From the NCBI GenBank assembly GCA_937958675.1, contig CALGND010000022.1, forward strand, positions 1 to 64,000: a stretch of 64,000 nt of DNA. The letters are read 5' to 3'. Shown here piece after piece: positions 46,169 through 55,497 of the stretch (positions are counted from its first letter, which is position 1; every line of letters begins with the position of its first letter). This DNA is from an uncultured Granulosicoccaceae bacterium (GTDB lineage: Bacteria > Pseudomonadota > Gammaproteobacteria > Granulosicoccales > Granulosicoccaceae). Under the pieces are notes generated by a model, which was not told the DNA's origin, ran no database searches, and worked only from the letters and a program-made list of their open reading frames with translations. Position numbers and translations under genes: made by a program.

Positions 46169-47458
46169 TCAGGGACGTATGGTTCCGTCTCCAGTGACTA
46201 CGTACTTTTCGGTAGTTAAACCAAGGGCACCTACCGGGCCGCGCACATGCAGTTTATCGGTACTGATACCAATCTCAGCGCCGAGGCCATATTCTGCCCC
46301 ATCTGCAAAACACGTAGCGGCATTGACCATCACAGAGCTTGAATCTACTTGACGGACAAATTGTCGAGCGCGTCGCATATTTTCAGTAACGATAGCGTCA
46401 GTGTGGTGCGAACCATATTGCGCGATGTGCTGCATGGCCTCATCAAGCCCCGCAACTACTCGTATTGATAATATGGGGCCCAGATACTCTGTTTGCCAGT
46501 CATCAACACTAGCAGCCACTGCATTAGGTAGCAATTTGCGAGTTTGCTCACAACCGCGTAGCTCTACGCCATGCGCTTCAAGCCGCAGAGCAAGCTCTAT
46601 CAATATGTCGGTTTCAGATTCCGCCACCAACAGAGTCTCCATCGATCCACAGATGCCGTACCGATATGTTTTAGAATTAAACGCAACATCCAATGCTTTG
46701 TTTCTATCTGCACCACTATCGATATAGACATGGCATATCCCATCTAAGTGTTTAATGACAGGCACACGAGCATCTTCGCTTACACGCGCTACCAAGCTTT
46801 TGCCACCGCGCGGAATAATGACATCTACCCAATCACGCGCCGTTAATAGCGCGCCCACCGCATCACGATTAGTCGTCGCCACCAACTGCACACAATCAGC
46901 TGGCAAACCACCCGCCTCTAAACCTATGCGTACACACTCAGCGATCGCTTGATTGGAATTAAACGCTTCTGAACCACCTCTTAAGATGACGCTGTTACCC
47001 GATTTCAAACAAATTGCCGCCGCATCTGCCGTCACATTCGGGCGGGATTCATAGATAACACCGATCACTCCCAAAGGCACTCGCATGCGAGCAATTTCAA
47101 GGCCCGATGGCCGTAATTCAGTCGCCGACAAGGCACCCACCGGATCACTCTGCGCAGCAATAGCACGCAAGCCTGCTGACATTGAATCAATACGCGCAGG
47201 GGTAAGCTCAAGCCGGTCCAGCATAGCGGCTGAAATTTGCCGCTCGTTTGCTGCATTCATGTCGATTTTATTGGCTGTAATCAATGCGTCTTTTTGAACA
47301 TCAATTGCATCTGCCATCGCCAGCAGCGCTTTGTTCTTCGCATCGGTGTCAGCTATCGATAACACCGCAGAACTAGCACGTGCTCGTTGGCCCAGCTCAT
47401 GAATATGGGCGACTGGATCAGTTACTGTCGTATGAGATTGTTGGTTCATTGGGCTCAC
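46169..47458 (-). CDS. proA: Glutamate-5-semialdehyde dehydrogenase (gamma-glutamyl phosphate reductase)
   Basis: Reduces gamma-glutamyl phosphate with NADPH in proline synthesis. The catalytic cysteine is in [38 protein letters not shown] and [14 protein letters not shown] are typical. 429 residues from a GTG; an ATG three codons on is equally likely. It leads the leftward proA-yhdP operon and is divergent from tatD. proB is not adjacent. Confidence 0.96.
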   Translation of the reverse strand: MSPMNQQSHTTVTDPVAHIHELGQRARASSAVLSIADTDAKNKALLAMADAIDVQKDALITANKIDMNAANERQISAAMLDRLELTPARIDSMSAGLRAIAAQSDPVGALSATELRPSGLEIARMRVPLGVIGVIYESRPNVTADAAAICLKSGNSVILRGGSEAFNSNQAIAECVRIGLEAGGLPADCVQLVATTNRDAVGALLTARDWVDVIIPRGGKSLVARVSEDARVPVIKHLDGICHVYIDSGADRNKALDVAFNSKTYRYGICGSMETLLVAESETDILIELALRLEAHGVELRGCEQTRKLLPNAVAASVDDWQTEYLGPILSIRVVAGLDEAMQHIAQYGSHHTDAIVTENMRRARQFVRQVDSSSVMVNAATCFADGAEYGLGAEIGISTDKLHVRGPVGALGLTTEKYVVTGDGTIRP

Positions 47459-47547
47459 TCATTTGTCATAACACAACCATAACCGATAACCACCCTGACT
47501 CGCACCCCTGCAACGCGCTAAACTACCTATTTTTAGCGAAAACACTT

Positions 47548-48333
47548 ATGCACATCGTCGACTCACATTGCCATCTTAATTTTCCAGACTTCGATGGTCG
47601 CATCGACGAAGTACTGGAAAATTGCCGTAACAATGATGTACATCATCTTCTCTGCATATCCACAAGCTGGGAGAACCAACAGGAAGTGCTTAAGCTATCA
47701 GCTGAGCATGCGCCCATCTACGCCGCGATCGGCAAGCACCCGACGACAGAAGGTGGCTTCGAACCCACGGCTGATGACCTACTAGAAGCGTCAAAAATTG
47801 ACAAGGTAGTGGCCATAGGTGAAACCGGGCTCGACTACTTCAGAAGTAGCGGCAACCTTGACTGGCAACACGAACGCTTTCATCATCATATTGAAGCGGC
47901 ACGCCAATGCAAAAAGCCCCTTATCATCCACACGCGCGCCGCAGCGGAAGACACCATGCAAACGCTGCGCGATAAAAAGGCTGAGGATGCTGGTGGTGTA
48001 ATGCATTGCTTTGCTGAAGATTGGGATATTGCCAAGCAAGCCTTAGATATCGGATTTTATATTTCGTTTTCGGGCATCGTCACCTTTAAGAGCGCAAGCA
48101 GCGTACAAGAGGTAGCCCGCAAAGTGCCGCTTGATCGCCTTTTAGTTGAGACCGATGCACCCTATCTTGCACCGACTCCACATCGTGGCAAAACCAACGA
48201 ACCAGCTTTTGTTAGACATACGGCTGAGTTCGTTGCTGAACTACGCGGAATTGAACTGGAAGAATTGGCACAAGCGACTACCAATAATTTTTTTAAGTTA
48301 TTTAGTGATGCCAAAAACCTACTACAGAGCTAA
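47548..48333 (+). CDS. tatD: TatD-family metal-dependent deoxyribonuclease
   Basis: A TIM-barrel hydrolase with two metal sites. From MHIVDSHCHLNF the protein has 261 residues; metal ligands lie in DSHCHLNF, GETGLDYF, IHTRAAAEDT, MHCFAED and ETDAPYLAPTPHRG. The open frame extends back to 47380 across proA, but the conserved start is at 47548. YcfH/TatD-type; the precise paralogue is not resolved. Confidence 0.93.
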   Translation: MHIVDSHCHLNFPDFDGRIDEVLENCRNNDVHHLLCISTSWENQQEVLKLSAEHAPIYAAIGKHPTTEGGFEPTADDLLEASKIDKVVAIGETGLDYFRSSGNLDWQHERFHHHIEAARQCKKPLIIHTRAAAEDTMQTLRDKKAEDAGGVMHCFAEDWDIAKQALDIGFYISFSGIVTFKSASSVQEVARKVPLDRLLVETDAPYLAPTPHRGKTNEPAFVRHTAEFVAELRGIELEELAQATTNNFFKLFSDAKNLLQS

Positions 48334-48369
48334 TCGGATTACTGGTTCAACAACGTTATAGGGCAAGCA

Positions 48370-48738
48370 ATGACCTACGATGAATACAACGACTACTGTG
48401 GATCGCTACCAGCAACATCGCATGTTGTCCAGTGGGGCGGCTCTCATGTATGGAAAGTGGGCGGAAAAGTATTTGCCGTTGGTGGATGGCAAAAACTCGA
48501 CGAGCCCGCTTTTTCATTCAAGACTTCCGAGGGTGACTTCTATTTTTTGAAAGATCAACCCGGTTACAGACCAGCACCCTACTTAGCCTCTCGCGGCATG
48601 AAGTGGATACAACAACAAGATACGTCTGATGAATCAAAAATTGAAGATCTTAAAGATCATCTCAAAGAGTCTCATCGGATAGTCTCTTTAGGCCTTACCA
48701 AGAAAAAGCAGAAAGAACTCGGCCTTAATCAGGATTAA
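48370..48738 (+). CDS. MmcQ/YjbR-family protein
   Basis: A 122-residue protein of the YjbR fold (PF04237), which is CyaY-like and of unknown biochemical role. Features: YNDYCGSLPATSHVVQWGG, VWKVGGKVFAVGGW, FKTSEGDFYFLKDQPGYRP. The gene follows tatD by 36 bases on the same strand. Confidence 0.88.
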   Translation: MTYDEYNDYCGSLPATSHVVQWGGSHVWKVGGKVFAVGGWQKLDEPAFSFKTSEGDFYFLKDQPGYRPAPYLASRGMKWIQQQDTSDESKIEDLKDHLKESHRIVSLGLTKKKQKELGLNQD

Positions 48739-48801
48739 ATTTTTCCCTCAAAGATGAAGCAAACTATTCTAAAGGGTGATAAACACTAGCTGGATGATCC
48801 A

Positions 48802-49434
48802 TTGTTAATCGATAAAATAAAAAACCTGCTAGGTAAATCGAGCAAATCCAAAATCGATAGGGTTAAAAATCTTGTCGATGAAATACTAAAAATAGAGCAA
48901 CTAGACCCTGCAAATAATGGTGAACAACTAAACCAATGTCTAGATGCCATGGAAGAGCAAACCAATCGCATTCGCGAGCAAGCGAATGATTACCCCAACT
49001 ACAGCATCAAAGCTGATATCTGGATTGAAGGCCTTGCCTTAGCAAACTATGCTGAAGTCTTAGCTAACTTTCTTGACGATAAGAATTTTTTGGCCGAACA
49101 GGAAAGAACGACTAATCTATGGGCAAAGATCACACTAAGCGTTTGCTCCCACTATCATCATTTAGTCGGCCCAGCAATGATTGCATCTGCATCCATTAGT
49201 GAAAAAACAGGCAAGCTGGATTACGCAAAAGCGGTTTACGGCGCTGTGTTAAAAGACTTTCAAACGATCTTAGAAAACATTGAACTAGATGATACGGAAC
49301 CCGACGAAGACAGCCTAACTGCAATAAACTCTCTTAACACTGCAGCAACTAGGCTTATGGAATTAGATGCAGCCACAGACGTGCACCCCTTAGCCAAAGA
49401 AACTCAAAGCAGAATCGCATCTATATTGAACTAG
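48802..49434 (+). CDS. Helical cytoplasmic protein, unknown
   Basis: A 210-residue, acidic, largely helical protein without signal or membrane segments; it starts with TTG preceded by GGATGA at a good spacing. The N-terminal part (KIDRVKNLVDEILKIEQLD) suggests a coiled coil, and the middle (NYSIKADIWIEGLALANYAE) and following pieces look like TPR-style helix pairs. I do not recognise a family. It ends before a convergent glycosyltransferase-like gene. Confidence 0.6.
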   Translation: MLIDKIKNLLGKSSKSKIDRVKNLVDEILKIEQLDPANNGEQLNQCLDAMEEQTNRIREQANDYPNYSIKADIWIEGLALANYAEVLANFLDDKNFLAEQERTTNLWAKITLSVCSHYHHLVGPAMIASASISEKTGKLDYAKAVYGAVLKDFQTILENIELDDTEPDEDSLTAINSLNTAATRLMELDAATDVHPLAKETQSRIASILN

Positions 49435-49488
49435 CAAACAGAAAAATCATAGGAGTTCTATCTTGGCTCACAGGCGGCCCTCCAACAA

Positions 49489-50208
49489 TTAGTACTCAGA
49501 GTTTAAGTTCAGGTTTTTTTCGTACACTTTATTCATTTTTTCTTTTGAAAAACCAAACTTATACTGAAGCTTCAGTTTTTGATTAATCATTGACTGTTTG
49601 AAAATGCCATTACTAATAAACCTGATAGGCGATGTATAGGATTTTTCTTGAATTCGTATAGGGTCGCTTGTTTTGAGAAGTTTTTTGCTAAACAGGGTGT
49701 CTTCGAATATGTCAACCATCGGTACAGGTTCAGGATCATGCTGAGAAATCATATCTCTTGTAAAGAAGATGCAGTGATCAAGATAAACAATACCCGACAA
49801 ACCAAAGCGGATCCTATTGGAATAGAATGATGTAAAGTTTAGAACAGGATGGTTGGATTGATAAAATTCGTGAGTGAATCCGCCCCATGTTTTATTGCCA
49901 CTAAAATCTAACGAAGATAAGCGACGAATTGCATCCGCCGATAAAAAGGAGCGCGGGTGATTCAACAACACTAAGCGATGACGCGTTTCATTTATACCGA
50001 TATTAATTCTTTCAGCACGTGAATTGGAAGTCGTTTCTATCACTTTCTGGCCACACTGCAGCAGTTCTTGAACAGAGCCATCACTATTCGGCCCTATAAC
50101 CCACAGCAACTCACAGTTATCGAATTCCTGATAACTATCAATAATCTTTCGATGAAACTGCAGCTTCATCTCTTCTTTCACTGGGATGATAACTGAAATT
50201 TTATTCAA
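49489..50208 (-). CDS. TIGR04283-type small glycosyltransferase-like protein
   Basis: A 239-residue GT-A fold protein. It starts KISVIIPVKEE (nucleotide-sugar strand); NSRAERINIGI is the counterpart of the GRAxQMNxG motif of TIGR04283 proteins, and VDIFEDTLFSKKL of the (E/D)D-helix. The divergence is high, so the assignment is to the family only. The TTG start has GGAAGG five bases upstream. Members usually sit with DUF2064 (TIGR04282) partners, and such a partner is at 56005. Confidence 0.7.
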   Translation of the reverse strand: MNKISVIIPVKEEMKLQFHRKIIDSYQEFDNCELLWVIGPNSDGSVQELLQCGQKVIETTSNSRAERINIGINETRHRLVLLNHPRSFLSADAIRRLSSLDFSGNKTWGGFTHEFYQSNHPVLNFTSFYSNRIRFGLSGIVYLDHCIFFTRDMISQHDPEPVPMVDIFEDTLFSKKLLKTSDPIRIQEKSYTSPIRFISNGIFKQSMINQKLKLQYKFGFSKEKMNKVYEKNLNLNSEY

Positions 50209-50301
50209 CTTTACCTTCCATTTTCTGGCAGTGTTCTGCCCGCTTAGGCGCTGTAACGCCGATACAACACCTTCACGGGAACGATATCAGTAAGCGAAAG
50301 G

Positions 50302-51261
50302 CTAAAACCGTGCATCTCCAAAATTTGCAAAGAACGGAACGCACCAAACACTTATACCATTAAAATCATCAAGCGTTAAGTTATCCGGTATGGTTAGCGT
50401 GATGGTTTCATTGACATAAGGCCTACCATTCAATTGCAGCCCGATTTCCTCCCCTGCTGCGTAGTTACCATCGGTACCAGTGTAGAAAAACACCACCACG
50501 CCGTCGCCATCGTAATTGAAGTTTGTTATCTGCAAGGTGCGATCATCGATCACTGTCAAGGTGCCGCTAACATCATGAGCGATATCACTAAATTCGCCAC
50601 TTCTACCAACTGCAGGATGATCAGAAGTATTTTGTGTATCTGGAGTTGTCACCGTACCCGGCTGCATAGGCATTGGCAGTGGCGGGCGTTCATCAATACC
50701 CTCAACGAACAGTGTTTCTTGTAGATGATCAAGCGCTTCAATGCCGTTTACCAGTTCAGTGTTGCTGGAGCCGCTGTTGGCAACAAGGTTGACAACCTGC
50801 CCCCCAAACTCCGCCTCTGAGGCTGAGAAATCAACTTGCAATCCAGAGGCACTCGCGGTTGCCGCACTAGACAGCGTAATTCCGTCGGTCGGATCGGCGT
50901 TGGTATCCAACGTTTGTAGCAGCCGAGCCAGATTCATAACCCGAACATCAGTGATGTCATCAGTACCAAAAACGTCTAGTGGCGTAATGATTTGCGCACC
51001 AGGTGTGGCTGGCAAGCTGATATCGCCAAGGGAAAAAGTGACACTTTCTCCAGCCAGATAACTAAATGAGCCATCAGATCCCGTTACTCCGCTTCGCGTT
51101 GCTGTTTCATATGGCAATCCGACTACTGCAGAATCAACGAAACGACCCGTTAAAGGATTGTCCGCGTTAGTCTGTTCGTCAGGACTATCCGATGAACCAC
51201 TACTACAGGCAGAGATTAGCAGTGTAGCCAGTACTGGGAGAATGATATTAAAATTTTTCAT
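50302..51261 (-). CDS. DM13-domain lipoprotein
   Basis: A 319-residue lipoprotein (LISAC, C19). Residues about 35-170 hold a repetitive Ser/Thr/Gly-rich part with GRFVDSAVVGLPYET and VFGTDD. The C-terminal 95 residues match the DM13 domain (PF10517): GTLTVIDDRTLQITNF, strands, then ISVWCVPFFANFGDA with the single conserved Cys (DM13 is proposed to bind haem-like cofactors or do electron transfer). Ribosome-binding site AAGGACG. Downstream of an OMP gene. Confidence 0.8.
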   Translation of the reverse strand: MKNFNIILPVLATLLISACSSGSSDSPDEQTNADNPLTGRFVDSAVVGLPYETATRSGVTGSDGSFSYLAGESVTFSLGDISLPATPGAQIITPLDVFGTDDITDVRVMNLARLLQTLDTNADPTDGITLSSAATASASGLQVDFSASEAEFGGQVVNLVANSGSSNTELVNGIEALDHLQETLFVEGIDERPPLPMPMQPGTVTTPDTQNTSDHPAVGRSGEFSDIAHDVSGTLTVIDDRTLQITNFNYDGDGVVVFFYTGTDGNYAAGEEIGLQLNGRPYVNETITLTIPDNLTLDDFNGISVWCVPFFANFGDARF

Positions 51262-51343
51262 TAAAACGTCCTTAAATTAAACATAAGCCGATTTTCTTAA
51301 AGCCTCTAAACATCGGTAGACTCCGCTTATCTTGAGAAGCTAA

Positions 51344-52162
51344 TTAGAATGAATAGCCGATATTAAAACTCGCGATATCACTATCCGGTACATTCTTCCC
51401 AGATAAAATTGCTGAATAGGAAAAACCAATTCCAACGCCATTATCAAATCCGTAATTAACACCGGTGATCAACCAGTCGGAGTCTTTATCAACTTGAGAA
51501 AATTCTCCAACCCCGCCACCAAAATCTAAATCACTATCTGACCGGATGCCGGCTAAACCGAGCTGAAAGCCTAATTGCGGTATTGGGGACACATAGCTCC
51601 CACTTAAAAGAAACTTAACGGCATCAGGTACCCCGCTATCGCGTTGTCGATAAGTGAGATCACTGTAAATAGAAAAATCCGCATTTAGAGATTTACCAAG
51701 CAGTACGCTTAAATCGAATCCAGATGCACCGTCGCCAATAGCGTCTATTTGAGCGGTTTCGTAGTCACCACCAAGAGTGTAACCAAGACGGGCAGAGATT
51801 GTTGGCAAGCCATTGTCCGCCTCGAACTCATTTATAAATTGATAGCTAACGCCAAAACTAGTATCGGCAAGATCGCTCTGCTCCTCTTGATTGGTTTCGA
51901 ATTCAGATCTTGCGTATCCCGTGCTGGCATCAAACGCCCATATGTCATCATAGCCATAACTGGCGTTTAACCAAACGAACGTCCCCGACAGATCAGCGCC
52001 TAAATTGGTACTGGTCTCGCCAATGAAGAAATCTTCCGTCGAGCCAGAGGTAATACTAGCACCGATGCTGGTGGCTCCATCTCCCGGCAACCAAGGAGAC
52101 CCCTCAGCGTAAACCAGTGATGGATTTATCAGGAATAATAGAACTAAAATTCGTTTGTTCAT
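51344..52162 (-). CDS. Outer-membrane beta-barrel protein, unknown
   Basis: A 272-residue exported protein: signal cleaved after VYA (19). The mature part alternates strands (GASITSGSTED, WLNASYGYDDIW, FGVSYQFINEFE, LSARLGYTLG, GVNYGFDNGVGIGF) and ends FNIGYSF with the terminal Phe of barrels. It resembles transporter-like FadL or Pfam outer-membrane beta-barrel families in pattern only. AAGG ribosome-binding site. Next to the DM13 lipoprotein, so both may act at the cell surface. Confidence 0.7.
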   Translation of the reverse strand: MNKRILVLLFLINPSLVYAEGSPWLPGDGATSIGASITSGSTEDFFIGETSTNLGADLSGTFVWLNASYGYDDIWAFDASTGYARSEFETNQEEQSDLADTSFGVSYQFINEFEADNGLPTISARLGYTLGGDYETAQIDAIGDGASGFDLSVLLGKSLNADFSIYSDLTYRQRDSGVPDAVKFLLSGSYVSPIPQLGFQLGLAGIRSDSDLDFGGGVGEFSQVDKDSDWLITGVNYGFDNGVGIGFSYSAILSGKNVPDSDIASFNIGYSF

Positions 52163-52214
52163 TTGAACCTTCTATTTAAAGTTGAAGTAGCGACAATTAG
52201 TAATTGAGTGCACT

Positions 52215-53075
52215 TCATTCTCCGCACTCATTGTCTATGCTGCAGTAGCCGTTTAGGGACCAGTCGTATGCAAATTCGGCTTGCCCTTCAAATTGAGCTA
52301 GCGCACTTTCAGTTTCTGGACTGGCATGTGCACCTAGAGTCTCTAATAATTGACTCTGATTAGACCCAAAGTCCTCGGCATACCAATCGAACAGCGAAGA
52401 CAATTGCAATTGGTTACCATCCAATCTCAAACCGCGCGGATGAGTAACAAACTCATTTGCTGCAGAGTCGAGTAACTGCTCAGCATTAGAAGATGAAAAC
52501 GCTTCCGCAGACAGGTTAGGACAACCAATGCTGGCGCAATTCACCGCAAAGTGAATTCTGTAGTCGTTATATATCGGCCTAATAATTCGGTGTTCAATGT
52601 CATTGAGGCTTAGTGCAATGGAATTAACAACCACCGCATCATTATCCCATGGCCCAAAACTGCCAACCGGCCCCGCAATATCAGTAATACTCGCAAGCGG
52701 ATAATTATCAACAATGAGCGCAACTGTTGCCGCATTATAAAGATTAATCCAATACGACTTTTGCTCAGCACGGTTTAACAGCAGAGGGTTTGTTGAGGAT
52801 AAAGCGTCAAGGTACTCGTTAAGTGTTTCTCGGCCATCATCAATTAAGCCAGCATAATCGAACAGGTTAACTCCAGTATCAGTGTCTGATACTAGGTAAT
52901 CATCTAGTATCGCTTGCCAAAGCGAATGATCCAACACTTGCTGATTAGTTTCGACAGATGCAGCCCATCGAGTATCCAACTCAGCTTTATTTCTGTCCGC
53001 TATAAACTTGTAAGCGAGTAAGGCAAACACTACAAGCAAAAGCGTAACCAAGCTAAGAATGGTTTTTTTATTCAT
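52215..53075 (-). CDS. DUF547 protein, membrane-anchored
   Basis: A 286-residue protein: one N-terminal membrane helix (about 7-27) then a DUF547 domain (PF04784), which has a papain/transglutaminase-like fold. Conserved features: QKSYWINLYNAATVALIVDNYP, HRIIRPIYNDYRIHFAVNCASIGCP (with the Cys-Ala-Ser-Ile-Gly-Cys-Pro motif) and the LSSLFDWYAEDFG end. I used the ATG two codons after the TTG. DUF547 often lies with TIGR04282/TIGR04283 genes. Confidence 0.85.
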   Translation of the reverse strand: MNKKTILSLVTLLLVVFALLAYKFIADRNKAELDTRWAASVETNQQVLDHSLWQAILDDYLVSDTDTGVNLFDYAGLIDDGRETLNEYLDALSSTNPLLLNRAEQKSYWINLYNAATVALIVDNYPLASITDIAGPVGSFGPWDNDAVVVNSIALSLNDIEHRIIRPIYNDYRIHFAVNCASIGCPNLSAEAFSSSNAEQLLDSAANEFVTHPRGLRLDGNQLQLSSLFDWYAEDFGSNQSQLLETLGAHASPETESALAQFEGQAEFAYDWSLNGYCSIDNECGE

Positions 53076-53146
53076 CGTCAATACTTAGTCAAGACATATA
53101 TGTGGCTATGAGCCGATGTGAGCCGATGGAAGAATCAAACAATCTA

Positions 53147-54043
53147 CTAAAGAGTATCTTGCTTATCACGAGCGGCTACCACCTCACTATTGGCAGAATT
53201 CATCGAACCCGGCCTTCTATACTTGTCTGACAGTTCTTGGTAGTAAAGTTTCACTATAGTGCCCAATATGCCTTTTGAGGCACCAATAACGCCACTAACA
53301 GTTCCCCCAATTTTTGACTTACCTATCCGGGTTCTCGTTGTGACAGGAATCTCAACCACTTGTTTTTTGAGTTGCAGCGCACGTACCTGCATTTCTACAG
53401 TCCAGCCAAACTGCCTGTCTTGCATACCCAATTCAATTAACGCCTGATTACTAATGGCGCGGAATGGCCCAAGGTCAGTGACGCGTTGCTTCCAAAGTAG
53501 GCGCATCATGGCGCTGGCAAGACGATTGCCCATAATTTGCGGGGTAGAAAGCGCTCCGGATTCGCAGACACCGAGCGTTCTTGACCCGATCACCAGATCC
53601 GCCCCTGAAAACAGTGGATCGAGCAAATCAGGCAGTTCAGCACATACTACGGAATGATCACCGTCTACAAAGACGACGATGTCTCTTTCAAGTGGAAAGT
53701 TGATAGCCGCAAGGCAGGCCGCACCATATCCTTTCTCTTGTTCTGCAACAACGTGCGCTCCACAGGCTTCAGCTATTTCCGCTGTTTTATCTGTTGAACC
53801 GTTGTCGCACACTACAATGTGATCAACAAGCGAATCGCGCTTAGTATCTTTACAGCAAGACTCACATTGTTTTACGTCCAATAAAACCGGTGGCGAATTA
53901 CTTTCGTTTTGCGGATACTCTTTATCTGCGTATCCGCATTGCCCACAAACACCAAGCGCTGAAAGTTCTTTGATAACCTTGCCAATAGACGGCTCTTCGT
54001 TCAACGCTGGTATGATTACAGCAATAGATTTTTTTCTGTACAT
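53147..54043 (-). CDS. GT2 glycosyltransferase (polyprenyl-phosphate sugar type) with a cysteine-rich insert
   Basis: A 298-residue enzyme like dolichyl-phosphate mannose synthase. It has IAVIIPALNEE, VVCDNGSTD, DGDHSV (DxD-like), DLGPFRAIS and VEIPVTTRTRIGKSKIGGTV. Between strands 1 and 2 of the GT-A fold, residues 33-64 hold an insert with C33-x2-C36 and C60-x2-C63 (C64 next), which looks like a zinc ribbon and is unusual for GT2 proteins. The real start is M30 of a frame open to 54130; those codons would overlap the divergent gene. Ends in the coupled neighbourhood of DUF547. Confidence 0.8.
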   Translation of the reverse strand: MYRKKSIAVIIPALNEEPSIGKVIKELSALGVCGQCGYADKEYPQNESNSPPVLLDVKQCESCCKDTKRDSLVDHIVVCDNGSTDKTAEIAEACGAHVVAEQEKGYGAACLAAINFPLERDIVVFVDGDHSVVCAELPDLLDPLFSGADLVIGSRTLGVCESGALSTPQIMGNRLASAMMRLLWKQRVTDLGPFRAISNQALIELGMQDRQFGWTVEMQVRALQLKKQVVEIPVTTRTRIGKSKIGGTVSGVIGASKGILGTIVKLYYQELSDKYRRPGSMNSANSEVVAARDKQDTL

Positions 54044-54106
54044 GTGGCAGTTTAGCGCCATTCGGCGCGATACGATATGTGCATCCTTTGAGCACCCTTT
54101 TTGCCA

Positions 54107-55492
54107 ATGGTTCCTTCGACAAAAAAGCACTTGAAACGCATCAACATTTTGTCAATCAAGGTCGTTTTTCCGATTGCGGCTCTGATCGTGATAGTCGCTT
54201 GGATAGGAATATGCCTGCTTTCCAGACAACCGGGCGAATTAGCGCTAGTACAATTTCTATCGCTGGCTATGCTGATGTTACTGGCTACGATGCTCGTTTT
54301 ATGGACTTGCAACAAAGATCAAATTGATTTGCCTTTCTGGTGGGTAATCTTTACCGCTGTAGCCCTCAGATTGATATCGGTCGGCGGTGAACCATTATTT
54401 GAAGACGACTACTACCGCTACCTTTGGGATGGCTACCAAACGGTCACGACCAACGACCCTTACACGCACGCACCTGCCGTTTTTTTTGATCTGGATGTGC
54501 CCGCAGGATTTGAGCCGATCCTATCTCTAATAAACTACCCGGAAATTGCAACCGTCTATGGCCCGGTAGCTCAGTGGATTTTTGCGATTGCTTATTTGAT
54601 AGCGCCGGGCGAAGTGTGGCCACTCCAATTAATGAGCGGATTAGCAGATTTATTGATTATCTGCCTACTACGCCAGCTTGGCGCAGGCAACGCCCTACTC
54701 CTATACGCGTGGTCTCCGTTGATACTCAAAGAGTTCTCACTCACGGCACACCCAGATGTGATCTCAATTGCGTTCATGTTTGCCAGCATAGTTGCTGCAT
54801 ACCGACAACGCGTGTTGCTTGCCGGTTTCGCATTGGGTTTAGCGTTAGGCGCAAAAGTTTTTGCAATTTTGATTTTACCGTTCTTGCTTTCGTGCCGATG
54901 GAGTTGGGCTTACTGGCTGTGGTTTTGCTCTTCTATGGCAGCATGCCTTGGGATGATAACCTTGTATTTTGGTAGCTTAACGATCTGGGTACCGGAAGGT
55001 CTTTTAGCAATGGCAGAAAGCTGGCTATTCAACTCGCCAATTTATTACCTTCTACTGCCAATCACTAGTTTCCAATCCCTCAAAGTGATGTTACTTTCCG
55101 GGTTTGTACTTTACGCCATGGCGGCATTTTGCCGACGAATGCATCGACTCTGGATTGCGCGTAAAAGCCAACTAGATCATCAACCACTGTGGTCTCTATC
55201 AACGTCTGCCTTTCGTGGCGACTACCTTTACGCTCTATTTCTACTATCACTACCCGTAATAAACCCTTGGTATCTTGCTTGGTTACTACCATTTGCAACA
55301 CTACACCCACGTTGGTGGTCGTGGACCGCCAGTTATGCAGTTTTACTTTCTTATTGGTATGGGAGCAATGTCGGGGCTATCGGCGCTGACTCGCAACAGC
55401 TGCCTATTAGTGTGTTATCAACAGAATATCTGTTGATCATCCTGGTACCCGCGGCCGCATGGGCCGTGCGCAGATATCGTAGCCGTATCTAA
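54107..55492 (+). CDS. GT-C membrane glycosyltransferase (mannosyltransferase-like)
   Basis: A 461-residue protein with about ten to twelve membrane helices. The EDDYYRYLWDG motif (99-109 from the ATG) is the D/E-rich loop of polyprenyl-P-sugar-dependent GT-C enzymes such as mannosyltransferases and DUF2029 proteins. It ends with PVINPWYLAWLLPF and further helices. A TTG two codons upstream is an alternative start. It is divergent from the GT2 at a 63-base gap; such pairs build a lipid-linked sugar and use it, so the two probably work together on an envelope glycan. Confidence 0.8.
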   Translation: MVPSTKKHLKRINILSIKVVFPIAALIVIVAWIGICLLSRQPGELALVQFLSLAMLMLLATMLVLWTCNKDQIDLPFWWVIFTAVALRLISVGGEPLFEDDYYRYLWDGYQTVTTNDPYTHAPAVFFDLDVPAGFEPILSLINYPEIATVYGPVAQWIFAIAYLIAPGEVWPLQLMSGLADLLIICLLRQLGAGNALLLYAWSPLILKEFSLTAHPDVISIAFMFASIVAAYRQRVLLAGFALGLALGAKVFAILILPFLLSCRWSWAYWLWFCSSMAACLGMITLYFGSLTIWVPEGLLAMAESWLFNSPIYYLLLPITSFQSLKVMLLSGFVLYAMAAFCRRMHRLWIARKSQLDHQPLWSLSTSAFRGDYLYALFLLSLPVINPWYLAWLLPFATLHPRWWSWTASYAVLLSYWYGSNVGAIGADSQQLPISVLSTEYLLIILVPAAAWAVRRYRSRI

Positions 55493-55497
55493 AAGCG

